DNA of 64,000 bases from Rubellimicrobium roseum (GTDB lineage Bacteria; Pseudomonadota; Alphaproteobacteria; Rhodobacterales; Rhodobacteraceae), in contig NZ_VDFV01000004.1 in the NCBI RefSeq assembly GCF_006152145.1, positions 62,001 through 126,000 of the forward strand, in the 5' to 3' direction. The translations under genes and the position numbers were made by a program. Shown piece after piece: positions 37,583 through 47,134 of the stretch (positions within the stretch are counted from its first letter, which is position 1; the number at the start of each line of letters is the position of its first letter). Under the pieces are notes generated by a model. That model made no database searches. It saw only the letters and a list, made by a program, of their open reading frames with translations, and was not told the DNA's origin.

Positions 37583-38608
37583 TCAGGGGAAGATCGGGGC
37601 GAGCATCAGCCCCAGGGTTTCGTCGAGCCCGAGCATCAGGTTGGCGTTCTGGAGCGCCTGGCCCGAGGAGCCCTTGTTCAGGTTGTCGAGCGTGGAGACC
37701 ACGAGAGTGCGGCCCGCCACCCGGTCGCCCACGACGCCCAGGTGGACGAAGTTGGAGCCCTGGACGTGGGACATGGCGGGCAGTTCCCCCATGGGCAGGA
37801 CGATGCAGAAGGGCTCGTCGGCGTAGCGGGCCTGGAGCGCGGCGTGGATCGCCTGCGGGTCGCCCTTGACGTAGCACGAGGCAAGGATGCCGCGGTTCAC
37901 CGGGACGAGGTGGGGCGTGAAGAGGATGCGGACCTCGCGCCCCACCAGCGCCGAGAACTCCTGGTCGAATTCGCCCAGGTGGCGGTGCCGGCCGCCCTGG
38001 CTGTAGCCGGCCACGTCCTCGGAGCGTTCCGCGAAGAGCATGTTCTCCTTGAGCGAGCGGCCCGCGCCGGAGATGCCGTTCTTGAGGTCGCAGACGATGT
38101 CGTCGAGGTCGATGAGACGGGCTTCGATGAGCGGACGCAGCGCGAACTGGACGGTCGCGGCGTTGCAGCCCGTGCCGGCCACGAGGCGGGCGGCGCGGAT
38201 CCGGTCGCGGTAGAACTCGGTCAGGCCGTACACGGCCTCGGGCTGAAGCTCGGGCGCGACGTGGTCGGCGCCGTACCAGCTCTTGTAGCCCTCGGGGGTG
38301 AGGCGGAAGTCGGCGCCGAGGTCCACGACCTTGAGCTTCGGGGGAAGCTCCTTGACCAGCGCCTGGCTCAGGCCGTGGGGCAGCGCCACGAAGGCGAGGT
38401 CGATGCCGGAAAAATCCACCTGCTCGATGGTGGTGAGCCTGGGCAGGTCGAGGTGGCGCAGGTGGGGGAAGACCTGCGCCATGGGTTGCCCCGCCTTGCG
38501 GTCGGCCGTCAGCGCCGCGATGCGCATCATGGGATGCGTGGCGATGAGGCGGACAAGCTCCGCCCCCGTGTAGCCCGAGGCGCCAAGGATGGCGACGTTG
38601 ACGGTCAT
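37583..38608 (-). CDS. argC: N-acetyl-gamma-glutamyl-phosphate reductase
   Basis: This 341-residue NADPH enzyme makes N-acetylglutamate semialdehyde in arginine synthesis. The Rossmann motif [17 protein letters not shown] and the catalytic Cys in [18 protein letters not shown] are clear. The ATG with GGGGGA 5 bases upstream begins conserved sequence; a longer frame to 38,629 is less likely. It is the promoter-proximal gene of the argC-ccmE pair. Confidence 0.96.
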   Translation of the reverse strand: MTVNVAILGASGYTGAELVRLIATHPMMRIAALTADRKAGQPMAQVFPHLRHLDLPRLTTIEQVDFSGIDLAFVALPHGLSQALVKELPPKLKVVDLGADFRLTPEGYKSWYGADHVAPELQPEAVYGLTEFYRDRIRAARLVAGTGCNAATVQFALRPLIEARLIDLDDIVCDLKNGISGAGRSLKENMLFAERSEDVAGYSQGGRHRHLGEFDQEFSALVGREVRILFTPHLVPVNRGILASCYVKGDPQAIHAALQARYADEPFCIVLPMGELPAMSHVQGSNFVHLGVVGDRVAGRTLVVSTLDNLNKGSSGQALQNANLMLGLDETLGLMLAPIFP

Positions 38609-38692
38609 GCGAGTCCCCCGTGAAGTCACAGGGGCAAATACGTCCTGACCGCCCCGCGCGCAACGGCGCAGGGTGTCGCGGAGAGGAGGACG

Positions 38693-38956
38693 TCAGCCGA
38701 GCGGCTTGCCGTCCTGCTCTTCCTCGAACATCTCGGCCACGACGGCGGCGGTGGCGGAAAGGCGCACGACGTCGCCGCCCTCGACCTCGGCCACGAGGCT
38801 GAGCGGGACGTAGTGGTGATGGTCCTGATGGCCCTGCCCGCTGTCCTTCTTGGTCAGCTTGATGCGGTCGCCCTCGACCGCGTCGACGACCCCGAGATGG
38901 ACCCCGTCAGCGCCGATCACCTCGGCATGTTCGCGGATGCTGCCTGCGTCGATCAT
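38693..38956 (-). CDS. DUF2171-family protein
   Basis: This small 87-residue protein, MIDAGSIREHAEVIGADG then HLGVVDAVEGDRIKLTKKDS, matches the PRC-barrel-like DUF2171 family, with the HHHYVPLSLVAEVEG block typical of it. It has an AAGGGAG ribosome site. A His-rich loop (GHQDHHHY) may bind metal. Function is unknown; relatives are often stress- or envelope-associated. Confidence 0.85.
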   Translation of the reverse strand: MIDAGSIREHAEVIGADGVHLGVVDAVEGDRIKLTKKDSGQGHQDHHHYVPLSLVAEVEGGDVVRLSATAAVVAEMFEEEQDGKPLG

Positions 38957-39036
38957 TCCACACGTCTCCCTTGGCTGCGGGCGCCGCGGAGAGCGGCCCC
39001 ACCGAGGGGCGCAGATAGGGCGGGCGATGCGGCAGG

Positions 39037-39852
39037 CTACCAGGCGGGCTGGAACTCGATCCGGCGCCTGAGGAATTGGGTCGCCCGGTCCGAGACTTGG
39101 CGCGGCCGGCCGGTGGTCAGGAACAGCGATTCGGTGCCGGGCCCCACCATCTGCGGATGACGGCGGAGGTAGTCCGCGAGGCTTTCGGCCACGAGGTTCG
39201 CCTGGGAGAACACCTTGACCTGCGGGCCGAGCGCGTCCTTGAAGACGGGCTCCATCAGCGGGTAGTGCGTGCAGCCCAGGATAGCCGCGTCGGGATCGGG
39301 CATCTTGCGCCGGAGCGCCTCGACATGGGCGCGGACCAGCGTCTCGGCCAGGATCATGTCGCCGTCCTCGATGGCGTCGACGACGCCGCCGCAGGCCTGC
39401 GCCTCCACGTCGACGCCGATGGCGCGGAAGGCCAGTTCGCGCTGGAAGGCGCGGGAGGCGACGGTGGCGGGCGTGGCGAAGAGGGCGACGTGCTTGACGC
39501 CCACCTCGCGCGGGGGAGAGTTGTCGCCCCACTGCCGTTCGGTCAGGGCCTCGATCAGGGGGACGAAGACGCCCAGCACGCGCTTGTCGCGCGGCACCCA
39601 GGTTTCCTGCATCCGGCGCAGCGCGGCGGCCGAAGCGGTGTTGCAGGCGAGGATCACCAGGTCGCAACCCGCCTCGAAGAGACGGGTCGTGGCCTTCGTG
39701 GTGAGCTGGAAGATGTCCTCGGCGTCGCGGACGCCGTAGGGCGCGTGGGCGTTGTCGCCGAAGTAGACGAGCGGAACGTCGGGCAGACGCCGCTGGACCG
39801 CGTCCCAGACCGTCAGCCCGCCCAGACCGCTGTCGAAGATGCCCACCGCCAT
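39037..39852 (-). CDS. murI: Glutamate racemase
   Basis: This 271-residue cofactor-independent racemase supplies D-glutamate for peptidoglycan. The two catalytic cysteines lie in LACNTASAA and [11 protein letters not shown]; the N-terminal [16 protein letters not shown] and [11 protein letters not shown] are standard. Upstream frame extension to 40,038 is not conserved, and an AAGGA site precedes the chosen ATG. It is divergent from the LysR gene. Confidence 0.95.
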   Translation of the reverse strand: MAVGIFDSGLGGLTVWDAVQRRLPDVPLVYFGDNAHAPYGVRDAEDIFQLTTKATTRLFEAGCDLVILACNTASAAALRRMQETWVPRDKRVLGVFVPLIEALTERQWGDNSPPREVGVKHVALFATPATVASRAFQRELAFRAIGVDVEAQACGGVVDAIEDGDMILAETLVRAHVEALRRKMPDPDAAILGCTHYPLMEPVFKDALGPQVKVFSQANLVAESLADYLRRHPQMVGPGTESLFLTTGRPRQVSDRATQFLRRRIEFQPAW

Positions 39853-40040
39853 CGTGCGTCCCGTCCTTCCCTGCCCCGGCCCGCCTACGGCCGGAGTCCC
39901 TGGACCGGTCTTAGGGGGAGTCGCCGCGGAAATCCATCCGAGCCGTCGTGCCCGGCGGCGCCACCGGAACAACCAAAGCGTGTGATTGTCAGCCCATATT
40001 GGGCGGAGCTGCGCAAATTTTGCATGGCACCTTTGCAAGT

Positions 40041-40072
40041 GTCGTCACGACGACATAGCTGCGTGCTATAAC
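40041..40072 (+). promoter_or_regulatory. Promoter of the LysR gene with overlapping inverted repeat
   Basis: GTCGTCACGACGAC (40,041-40,054) is a 5-bp inverted repeat with a 4-base centre. It lies where a -35 box would be relative to the -10 box TATAAC at 40,067-40,072. A second dyad, TTGCA and TGCAA with 9 bases between, is at 40,020-40,038. LysR proteins usually autoregulate from such sites; a weak -35 also suggests activator or repressor control. Confidence 0.5.
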
Positions 40073-40104
40073 AACAGGGCCCGACACGCGCCCCGAGGGA
40101 CCAC

Positions 40105-41004
40105 ATGGACTGGGACAAGCTGCGCATCTTCCACGCTGTCGCCGACGCAGGAAGCCTCACCCACGCGGGCGACAGCCTGCACCTCAGCCAGTCGGCCGTC
40201 AGCCGGCAGATCCGCGCGCTGGAGGAAAGCCTTAACACCACGCTCTTCCACCGCCATGCGCGGGGGCTGATCCTGACCGAGCAGGGCGAGCTGCTGTTCG
40301 AGGCCACGCGGGCGATGAACAAGCGGCTGGAGGCCGCCGCCGCGCGCATCCGCGACAGCGAGGAGGAGGTCTTCGGCGAGCTGAAAGTGACCACGACGCT
40401 GGCCTTCGGGACGCTGTGGCTCGCCCCAAGGCTCACGAAGCTTTACGAGCGCTACCCGGACCTGAAGATCGACCTGATGCTGGAGGAGCGGGTGCTGGAC
40501 CTGCCCATGCGCGAGGCCGACGTGGCGATCCGCATGAAGGAGCCGTCGCAGGCCGACCTCATCCGCAAGAAGCTCATGGGCATTCGGATCGGGCTCTATG
40601 CCTCGCGCGCCTATCTCGACCGCTCGCCCCCTATCGCGACGGTCGCGGACATCGCGCATCATCGCGTCATCACGCAGGGGCCCAGCTCGCCGCAGGTGAC
40701 GGCGGGGGCGAGCCTCGCACAGCAGCTTCTGGGGCACGAGCCGCAGAGCCTCCTGACCATCAACAACTACTTCGGCGTGCTTCAGGCGACGCTGAGCGAC
40801 CTGGGGGTGGGCGTCATCCCCGACTACATCACCGAGGACTTCCCCTCGCTCGTCCGGGTGCTGCCGGACGTGGAGTCGGTCGAGGTGCCGGTCTTCCTTG
40901 CCTACCCCGAGGAGCTGCGCCAGTCCAAGCGCGTCACCGCCTTCCGCGACTTCGTGCAGGAAGAGGTCATCGCCCACCGCCGCCGCATCCGGGACGCCGC
41001 CTGA
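40105..41004 (+). CDS. LysR-family regulator of the LsrB/VtlR type
   Basis: This 299-residue LysR protein has an N-terminal HTH (GSLTHAGDSLHLSQSAVSRQ) and a ligand domain with DLKIDLMLEERVLDLPMREA and ADVAIRMKEPSQADLIRKKL. The opening MDWDKLRIFHAVADAGS and FHRHARGLILTEQGELLF match the LsrB (Sinorhizobium) / VtlR (Brucella) group closely by eye. Those proteins control envelope, redox and small-RNA genes, notably abcR sRNAs. A strong sRNA candidate lies just downstream here, in keeping with that role. GAGGG precedes the ATG. Confidence 0.9.
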   Translation: MDWDKLRIFHAVADAGSLTHAGDSLHLSQSAVSRQIRALEESLNTTLFHRHARGLILTEQGELLFEATRAMNKRLEAAAARIRDSEEEVFGELKVTTTLAFGTLWLAPRLTKLYERYPDLKIDLMLEERVLDLPMREADVAIRMKEPSQADLIRKKLMGIRIGLYASRAYLDRSPPIATVADIAHHRVITQGPSSPQVTAGASLAQQLLGHEPQSLLTINNYFGVLQATLSDLGVGVIPDYITEDFPSLVRVLPDVESVEVPVFLAYPEELRQSKRVTAFRDFVQEEVIAHRRRIRDAA

Positions 41005-41056
41005 CAACCGGGAGGCGAGTTATGCGGGAACTGCATATCAGCCTTGCTGCCAGCGG

Positions 41057-41073
41057 TCAAGTTGAAGACTTGA
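41057..41073 (+). promoter_or_regulatory. LysR-type dyad upstream of the sRNA candidate
   Basis: TCAAG (41,057-41,061) and CTTGA (41,069-41,073) form a perfect 5-bp inverted repeat with 7 bases between. It is centred about 40 bases before the predicted sRNA start and overlaps the -35 box, a usual place for LysR activator contact. Confidence 0.45.
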
Positions 41074-41098
41074 TGATGCCGAAGCTGCTCGTTATCTG
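41070..41098 (+). promoter_or_regulatory. Predicted promoter of the sRNA candidate
   Basis: TTGATG (41,070-41,075) and TATCTG (41,093-41,098) are separated by 17 bases, predicting a start at about 41,104-41,106. The -10 is imperfect, as expected for an activated promoter. Confidence 0.5.
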
Positions 41099-41104
41099 CG
41101 CAGT

Positions 41105-41183
41105 CGAAGGTGACGATGCCTAGCGCTTGTCATCTTCACCTCCCTGTTGGACTTAGCCGGGCTCTTGAGCCCGGCTTTTTTTT
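41105..41183 (+). ncRNA. Candidate small regulatory RNA, AbcR-like
   Basis: A transcript of about 79 nt is predicted between the promoter above and a strong terminator. Folding by eye: GAAGGTGACG (41,106-41,115) pairs with TGTCATCTTC (41,128-41,137) over 10 bp (wobbles allowed) with a 12-base loop. Bases 41,138-41,154 (ACCTCCCTGTTGG followed by ACTT) are unpaired and complementary to ribosome sites (anti-Shine-Dalgarno CCTCC); then comes the terminator hairpin. AbcR/alpha-r15 sRNAs have this plan and lie beside lsrB in rhizobia. Alternatively the region is only the LysR gene's 3' UTR, or contains a 33-codon ORF (41,022-41,123). Confidence 0.62.
41155..41183 (+). terminator. Strong intrinsic terminator
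   Basis: AGCCGGGCT and AGCCCGGCT form a perfect 9-bp stem around CTTG, followed by eight consecutive T. It is the best-formed intrinsic terminator in the window, and it ends the sRNA candidate and the LysR transcript. Confidence 0.92.
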
Positions 41184-41273
41184 CGCGCATCGCGGACCGA
41201 AGCGGCGCCTTGCCCTTCCGCCCGGCGCCGCTTGCCCCTAAAGCGCCGCGGAGCCAATCCAGCGGAGACCTCC

Positions 41274-43427
41274 ATGCGCCCGGAACCCGAGATCACCCCC
41301 GAGCTCGTCGCCTCGCACGGGATCAAGCCGGACGAGTACGAGCGGCTGCTGGGCCTGATCGGGCGGACGCCGACCTTCACCGAACTCGGCATCTTCTCGG
41401 CCATGTGGAACGAGCACTGCTCCTACAAGTCCTCGAAGAAATGGCTTCGGACGCTCCACACCACGGGGCCGCAGGTCATCTGCGGTCCGGGCGAGAACGC
41501 GGGCGTGGTGGACCTGGGCGACGGCGACGCGCTGGTGTTCAAGATGGAGTCGCATAACCATCCCTCCTACATCGAGCCCTACCAGGGCGCGGCGACGGGC
41601 GTGGGCGGCATCCTGCGGGACGTCTTCACCATGGGGGCGCGGCCCATCGCGGCGATGAACGCGCTGAGCTTTGGCGAGCCGTCGCATCCCAAGACCAGGC
41701 GGCTGCTCGCGGGCGTCGTGGAGGGCGTGGGCGGCTACGGCAACGCCTTTGGCGTGCCGACCGTGGGCGGCGAGGTGCGCTTCCATCCGGCCTACAACGG
41801 CAACTGCCTCGTGAACGCCTTCGCGGCCGGCCTCGCGCGCTCGGACGCGATCTTCTATTCGGCGGCCTCGGGCGTGGGGATGCCGGTCGTCTACTTGGGC
41901 GCCAAGACGGGCCGCGACGGCGTGGGCGGAGCGACCATGGCCTCGGCCGAGTTCGACGACACCATCGAGGAGAAGCGCCCGACCGTGCAGGTCGGCGACC
42001 CCTTCACCGAGAAGCGCCTGATGGAAGCCTGCATGGAGCTGATGGCCTCCGGTGCCGTCATCTCGATCCAGGACATGGGCGCGGCGGGGCTGACCTGCTC
42101 GGCCGTGGAGATGGGCGACAAGGGCGGCCTGGGCATCCGGCTCGACCTCGACCGCGTGCCGGTGCGCGAGGAGGGGATGACCGCCTACGAGATGATGCTG
42201 TCCGAGAGCCAGGAGCGGATGCTCATGGTTCTGAAGCCCGAGAAGGAGGCCGAGGCGCGGGCGATCTTCGAGAAGTGGGACCTCGACTTCGCCATCGTGG
42301 GCGAGACGATCCCCGAGGACCGCTTCCTCATCCTGCTCGGGAACGAGGTGAAGGCGGACCTGCCGCTGTCGCAGCTGTCGTCCTCGGCCCCCGAATACGA
42401 CCGGCCTTGGGTGCCGACCTCGGTGGCGGACGAAATGCCCGCCGTGCCGCGGATCGGGACCGTGGAGGCTCTCAAGGCGCTGCTCACCGATCCGACCTAC
42501 GCCTGGAAGGGCTGGGTCTGGCAGCAATATGACAGCCAGGTGGGCGCGGACACCGTGCGCCGGCCGGGTCAGGGCGCGGGCATCGTGCGGGTCCACGGGA
42601 CCGGCAAGGCCGTGGCCTTCACCTCGGACGTGACGCCGCGCTACGTGAAGGCCAATCCCGTCGAGGGTGGCAAGCAGGCCGTGGCCGAAGCCTGGCGCAA
42701 CCTCGTGGCCGTGGGCGCGCGCCCCCTGGCGGCGACCGACAACCTCAACTTCGGCAACCCCGAAAAGCCCGAGATCATGGGCCAGTTCGTGGGGGCCATC
42801 CAGGGGATCGGCGAGGCCTGCCGGGCGCTGGACTTCCCGATCGTGTCGGGGAACGTGTCGCTCTACAACGAGACGGATGGACGCGCGATCCTGCCCACTC
42901 CGACCATCGGCGGCGTGGGGCTTCTGACGTCGCTGGACGGGATGATCGGCGGGCCCGCGCAGGAGGGCGACGCGCTGGTGCTGATCGGGGACACGCACGG
43001 GCATCTGGGCCAGTCGGCGCTGCTCGCGGTGCTGGGGGCCGAGGCGGGCGACGCGCCGCCGGTGGATCTGGACGCCGAGCGGCGCAACGGTGAGTTCGTG
43101 CTGGCCAACCGTGGCCTGATCCGCGCGGCGACGGACCTCGCGGACGGGGGCCTCGCGCTTGCCGCCTTCGAGATGGCCGAGGCGGCGGGAACCGGCGCGG
43201 TGCTGGAGCCGGGCGACCTGCCGACTCTCTTCGGCGAGGATCAGGCGCGCTATCTCGTGGCGACGACGGATGCAGCGGACCTGCTGGCGACGGCGCAGGC
43301 GGCCGGGGTGCCGGCGGTCCATGTCGGCCGCGTGGGCGGGGCCGACTTCCGCCTGGGGGGCGAGTCCGCGATGATGCTGGAGTTGGTGGCGCTCTGGAAG
43401 ACGGCCTTCGAGAAGGCCGTCGTCTGA
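41274..43427 (+). CDS. purL: Phosphoribosylformylglycinamidine synthase subunit II
   Basis: This 717-residue small-type PurL catalyses the ATP-dependent amidation of FGAR in purine synthesis, working with PurQ and PurS. Conserved blocks include [39 protein letters not shown] and [19 protein letters not shown]. The start is the ATG with GGAG 7 bases upstream; a longer frame from 41,232 runs into the terminator region and is less likely. It is monocistronic here, with neighbours on the other strand downstream. Confidence 0.96.
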   Translation: MRPEPEITPELVASHGIKPDEYERLLGLIGRTPTFTELGIFSAMWNEHCSYKSSKKWLRTLHTTGPQVICGPGENAGVVDLGDGDALVFKMESHNHPSYIEPYQGAATGVGGILRDVFTMGARPIAAMNALSFGEPSHPKTRRLLAGVVEGVGGYGNAFGVPTVGGEVRFHPAYNGNCLVNAFAAGLARSDAIFYSAASGVGMPVVYLGAKTGRDGVGGATMASAEFDDTIEEKRPTVQVGDPFTEKRLMEACMELMASGAVISIQDMGAAGLTCSAVEMGDKGGLGIRLDLDRVPVREEGMTAYEMMLSESQERMLMVLKPEKEAEARAIFEKWDLDFAIVGETIPEDRFLILLGNEVKADLPLSQLSSSAPEYDRPWVPTSVADEMPAVPRIGTVEALKALLTDPTYAWKGWVWQQYDSQVGADTVRRPGQGAGIVRVHGTGKAVAFTSDVTPRYVKANPVEGGKQAVAEAWRNLVAVGARPLAATDNLNFGNPEKPEIMGQFVGAIQGIGEACRALDFPIVSGNVSLYNETDGRAILPTPTIGGVGLLTSLDGMIGGPAQEGDALVLIGDTHGHLGQSALLAVLGAEAGDAPPVDLDAERRNGEFVLANRGLIRAATDLADGGLALAAFEMAEAAGTGAVLEPGDLPTLFGEDQARYLVATTDAADLLATAQAAGVPAVHVGRVGGADFRLGGESAMMLELVALWKTAFEKAVV

Positions 43428-43446
43428 GGCGCTGGGCGGGCCTGCC

Positions 43447-44013
43447 CTACTTCTCGGGCTCGGGGAGCGGCAGGTCCTCCTGCACGGCGGGGTCGCCGAG
43501 GAAGCCCGAGGCCTTGAGGTCGGCAAGGCCCGGCAGGTCCGCGGCGCTTTCCAGCCCGAAATGGTCGAGGAAGGCGTCGGTGGTCACATAGGTCGCGGGC
43601 CGCCCCGGTGTCGGGCGGCGGCGGCCGAGCCGGACCCAGCCCAGCTCCACAAGCTGGTCCAGCGTGCCCTTGCTGACCGAAACGCCCCTGATCTCCTCGA
43701 TCTCGGTGCGGGTGACCGGGCCGTGATAGGCGACGATGGCGAGCGTCTCGATCCCGGCGCGGGAGAGCTTGCGTTGCTCCACGATCTCGCGCGTGAGCAG
43801 GTGCCGCAGGTCCGGCGCGGTGCGGAAGGCCCAGGTCGCGCCCGCCCGGACAAGGTTCACCCCTCTCCCCTCATAATGCCGCCGCAGCCGGTCGAGCGCG
43901 GCGCGCGGGTCGCAGCCGGGCGGCAGGCGCTGGGCGATCTGGGCGGTGGTCAGGGGCTCGGTCGCGGCGAAAAGGATCGCCTCGACCATGCGCGCCTGCT
44001 CCTCTGGAGTCAT
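43447..44013 (-). CDS. scpB: Segregation and condensation protein B
   Basis: This 188-residue winged-helix partner of ScpA and SMC in chromosome condensation starts MTPEEQARMVEAILFAATEPL and has the diagnostic SRAGIETLAIVAYHGPVTRTE segment with IRGVSVSKGTLDQL. It overlaps scpA by 4 bases (ATGA). Confidence 0.95.
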   Translation of the reverse strand: MTPEEQARMVEAILFAATEPLTTAQIAQRLPPGCDPRAALDRLRRHYEGRGVNLVRAGATWAFRTAPDLRHLLTREIVEQRKLSRAGIETLAIVAYHGPVTRTEIEEIRGVSVSKGTLDQLVELGWVRLGRRRPTPGRPATYVTTDAFLDHFGLESAADLPGLADLKASGFLGDPAVQEDLPLPEPEK

Positions 44014-44768
44014 GCGCGGGCCCGGAGATGGATAGGGGCGAAGGCGCCGTCCTGCCGTATGTCGGCCAAGCCTTCGCGCACCAGCTCCAGCGCGGCGGCG
44101 AAGGTGGCGGCGGTGGCGGCGCGGCGGCGGCGGCCGTCCTCGCCCCAGCCGGGGGGCAGCCAGTCGCGAAGGTCCGACCAGTCGGCCCAGTCGCCGATCA
44201 GCGGACGCAGGCGGTCGAGCGCCTCCTCCATCGTGTAGACGCCGACGCGGTCGAGGGCGAAGGGGCGGAAGTCGTCGCGGGTGCGCAGGCGGGCGTAGGC
44301 CGACAGGAGGTCGTGAAGGCTGCCGGTGAACTCGACCCGGCGCGTCTCGGTGGCGGTCTCGACCCAGCCCTTGGCGAAGACGTCGCGACTCAGGCGGGGC
44401 TGCTCCAGAAGGCGGGCGGCGGCGGCGCGGAACGCCTCCAGCCGGGCGAGGCGGAAGGCGAGATCGCGGGCCATATCCTCGGCCGAGGGTTCCTCCTCGG
44501 GCGCCTCGGGGAGGAGGAGGCGGGATTTCAGGTAAGCGAGCCAGGCCGCCATCACGAGGTAGTCGGCCGCGAGTTCGATCCGCTCGCGCGCGGCGCGCTC
44601 GACGAAGGCGAGATACTGCTGGGCGAGCGCGAGGATGCTGATTTCGCGCAGGTCGACCTTCTGGCTGCGGGCGAGCGTCAGGAGAAGGTCCAGGGGTCCC
44701 TCGAAGCCGCCCACGTCGACGACCAGCGCCTCGGGGGCCGGCGGGCGCGCCAGCGTGGCGCCGTCCAT
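44010..44768 (-). CDS. scpA: Segregation and condensation protein A (kleisin)
   Basis: This 252-residue protein has the N-terminal FEGPLDLLLTLARSQKVDLR block followed by ISILALAQQYL, and a C-terminal winged helix that binds SMC. It lies between nagZ and scpB with overlapping ends, the common alphaproteobacterial order. An alternative GTG start would shorten it slightly. Confidence 0.95.
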   Translation of the reverse strand: MDGATLARPPAPEALVVDVGGFEGPLDLLLTLARSQKVDLREISILALAQQYLAFVERAARERIELAADYLVMAAWLAYLKSRLLLPEAPEEEPSAEDMARDLAFRLARLEAFRAAAARLLEQPRLSRDVFAKGWVETATETRRVEFTGSLHDLLSAYARLRTRDDFRPFALDRVGVYTMEEALDRLRPLIGDWADWSDLRDWLPPGWGEDGRRRRAATAATFAAALELVREGLADIRQDGAFAPIHLRARA

Positions 44769-45763
44769 CAGGCCGCCTCGGGCACGAGGTCGGCCAGTTC
44801 CTCGACCAGCGCGGGGATGTCGGCGGGCTCGGGCGGGCGGCGCAGCGCCAGCGCGCGGATGGCCCGCCCGGTCGCCGCCTCGGTCATGGCGGGCGTGGCC
44901 GAGGCCACCTGCTCCATTCCCGGCCGGTCGCCCTTGCAGTGGAGCACGAGGTCCACCCCGGCGGCGATCGAGGCCGCGGCACGCTGGGCCATGGTGCCCG
45001 ACAGGGCCTCCATCCCGATGTCGTCGGTCATCAGGAGGCCGTCGAAGCCGATGTCCTCGCGGATCAGGCGGATGGCCTCGGGCGAGGTCGTGCAGGGCCG
45101 ATCGGGGTCCACCGCATCGAAGACGATATGCGCGGTCATGCCGATGGGCAGGTCGCGCAGGGCCCGGAACGGAGCGAAGTCGCGCGAGGCCAGCACCTCG
45201 CGCGGGGCATCGACCCGGGGCAGCGCGAGATGGCTGTCCACCACCGCCTGCCCATAACCGGGAATATGCTTGAGCACCGGAAGCACGCCCCCGGCCAAAA
45301 GCGCCTCGGCGCAGGCACGGCCGGCGGCGACCACGGTGGGGATGTCGGGGCCGTAAAGGCGGTTGCGCAGGACCGGATGGGTTCCGGCCTCCAAGAGGTC
45401 GGCCAGGGGCGCGCAGTTGACGTCGATGCCGACGTCATGGAGCTCGCCCGCGATCAGGCGGTTTCGGACCCACTGGGCGCGCACGGGATGGCTTGCCTGC
45501 TCCATCTGGTCGAGCGCCGGGATGTAGGAGCGCCAGTGGGGGGGACGGAGCCGTTGGACGCGGCCCCCCTCCTGGTCGATCAGCACGGGCGCGTCGCGAC
45601 CCACGGCGTGCCGAAGCTCTGCCGTGAGGCGACGGAGTTGATCGGGCGAGTCGACATTGCGGGCAAAGAGGATGAAGCCCCAGGGGTCCGCCTCGCGCAG
45701 GAAGCCGCGCTCCCAGTCGGTCAGGGCGAGCCCCTCGACGCCCAGGATCGCGGCCATGGGCAT
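44768..45763 (-). CDS. nagZ: Beta-N-acetylhexosaminidase
   Basis: This 331-residue GH3 enzyme removes N-acetylglucosamine from anhydromuropeptides in cytosolic wall recycling. The family KHxPGxG motif is present as VLKHIPGYGQAVVDSH, with DQEGGRVQRL near the N-terminus and the nucleophile Asp in LLMTDDIGMEAL. The start overlaps the SPOR gene stop (TGATG). Lacking a signal peptide, it is cytosolic. Confidence 0.95.
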   Translation of the reverse strand: MPMAAILGVEGLALTDWERGFLREADPWGFILFARNVDSPDQLRRLTAELRHAVGRDAPVLIDQEGGRVQRLRPPHWRSYIPALDQMEQASHPVRAQWVRNRLIAGELHDVGIDVNCAPLADLLEAGTHPVLRNRLYGPDIPTVVAAGRACAEALLAGGVLPVLKHIPGYGQAVVDSHLALPRVDAPREVLASRDFAPFRALRDLPIGMTAHIVFDAVDPDRPCTTSPEAIRLIREDIGFDGLLMTDDIGMEALSGTMAQRAAASIAAGVDLVLHCKGDRPGMEQVASATPAMTEAATGRAIRALALRRPPEPADIPALVEELADLVPEAA

Positions 45764-47052
45764 CAGTCGGCCCTCACCGGGATGCAGTCGGCGCTCTCGG
45801 CCGTGAGGGCGGCGCACAGGCGGTTCGCGTCCGAGCGGTCGGCAAAGCCCGAGGCGCGCAGGCGATAGAAGGTACGCCCGCCGCTCTGGGCCTCCTGGAT
45901 GACGCGCTCCTTGTCGCCCAGGAACTCGCCGAACTCGGACTGGAGGCGGTCCCACTCGGCGGCGGCGATCTCGGCCGAGTCGAAGGCGCCGAGCTGGATC
46001 AGGGCGGCGCCGGCGGGAACGGCGGCGCTTGCGGCCGGCTCGGGCGCAGGAGCGGCGGCGGCCGGCGCGGGCTCGTCGGCCGCCTCGGCTGCGGTGCTGA
46101 GCACCACCGTGCGCGCTGGGCGGGTGAGCGGGCGGAGAGCGGCGGCCACGCCGGGCACGTCGGCGGGGATCACGGCGACGGTGGCGACCGGAGCCTCCTC
46201 GGCGGGCGCGGCAACGGCCGGGACGGCCGTGCCGGCGGCTTCGGGGGCGATCTCGGCCGTGGCGACCTCGTCGGCCGGGGCGGGCGCCTCTGGCGGGGGT
46301 GGCGGGATGATGACGGTGGCTTGGGGCAGCTCGGTCGCGGCGACCGACGCGGCTTGGGCCAGCGCGGACGGGGCTTCGACCGACCCGGCGGGCGTGGGCA
46401 GGGTCGCGGCCACGGTGCCGCGAGCGCCGATATCCTGCATCTCCTCTAGCGTCAGGGCGCGGTTGCTGGGCACGATGGCCACGGGCGAGCCCCCCGGCAC
46501 CGGCGCGTCGGGCGCGTCCGAGGCGAGCACCTCGCCCTCCTCGGCGCGGGTCTGGAGCACGACCTCCATGTCCTCCTCGGCGAGGCCGGGGGTGGGCGGC
46601 GCGAGCATGAGCACGTCCGAGGGCGGCGCGGCGGTACCGGCGGCCGGGATCTCGTTCACGGCCAAGCCCTGCGAGGGCACCACCTGCCCGCCCGGATCGC
46701 TCGGCTGGACGCGCATCGGCCCCTCGGCGGCGGCGACGACCGGAAGGCCCAGCACCTCGCGCAGGACGACCTTGTAGCCCCAGACGCCGATCCCGGCGAC
46801 GAGAGCCAGTGACAGCGCCCCGCCCAGCCCCCAGGCGAAGAGCCGCGCCTTGGCGAGCGGGCCGCCTTCGGCCGCGTTGTATTCCGCCAGCGCGGCGTGG
46901 GCCGAGGACGCGCGCGGTGCCTCGGTGGGCTTCTGGGGGCCGAACCGCTCCGCCCGCGGACCGGTCGCCCTGGGGTCGGGGCCGCGCGCGGCCCGGGTGT
47001 CCCGGGACGCGCTGAGCGCGCCGAAACTGGAGTTGGCGGTCCAATCAGCCAT
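45763..47052 (-). CDS. SPOR-domain membrane protein
   Basis: This 429-residue bitopic protein has a cytoplasmic N-terminus, one membrane helix (FAWGLGGALSLALVAGIGVW, about residues 71-90), a long alanine/proline-rich periplasmic linker (100-345) and a C-terminal SPOR domain (ALIQLGAFDSAEIAAAEWDR then GRTFYRLRASGFADRS). SPOR domains bind denuded septal glycan, so it probably acts at division. It heads the operon SPOR-nagZ-scpA-scpB downstream of argS. Confidence 0.92.
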   Translation of the reverse strand: MADWTANSSFGALSASRDTRAARGPDPRATGPRAERFGPQKPTEAPRASSAHAALAEYNAAEGGPLAKARLFAWGLGGALSLALVAGIGVWGYKVVLREVLGLPVVAAAEGPMRVQPSDPGGQVVPSQGLAVNEIPAAGTAAPPSDVLMLAPPTPGLAEEDMEVVLQTRAEEGEVLASDAPDAPVPGGSPVAIVPSNRALTLEEMQDIGARGTVAATLPTPAGSVEAPSALAQAASVAATELPQATVIIPPPPPEAPAPADEVATAEIAPEAAGTAVPAVAAPAEEAPVATVAVIPADVPGVAAALRPLTRPARTVVLSTAAEAADEPAPAAAAPAPEPAASAAVPAGAALIQLGAFDSAEIAAAEWDRLQSEFGEFLGDKERVIQEAQSGGRTFYRLRASGFADRSDANRLCAALTAESADCIPVRAD

Positions 47053-47090
47053 AGCCGTGCCTCACACTGCTCTGTTGCGCGCCCGGAAAC

Positions 47091-47124
47091 GGCCGGGGTC
47101 GCCTCTTGCCTCGGGGACCCGGCC
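47091..47124 (-). terminator. Hairpin downstream of argS
   Basis: On the minus strand GGCCGGGTC (47,124-47,116) pairs with GACCCCGGCC (47,100-47,091), one bulged base, then GTTTCC. It may partly separate argS from the SPOR operon, but with a weak T tract. Confidence 0.35.
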
Positions 47125-47134
47125 GCGGCGCGCT

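Noticed and set aside
41022-41123. 33-codon ORF after the LysR gene, with a GGGAGG ribosome site
   Set aside because: It ends inside the first stem-loop of the sRNA candidate and the peptide is unremarkable; I judge the RNA signals stronger, though a leader peptide is not excluded.
47071-47090. TGTTGCGCG in the argS-SPOR spacer, resembling one end of the repeat element
   Set aside because: Only nine bases match; the remaining blocks are absent.
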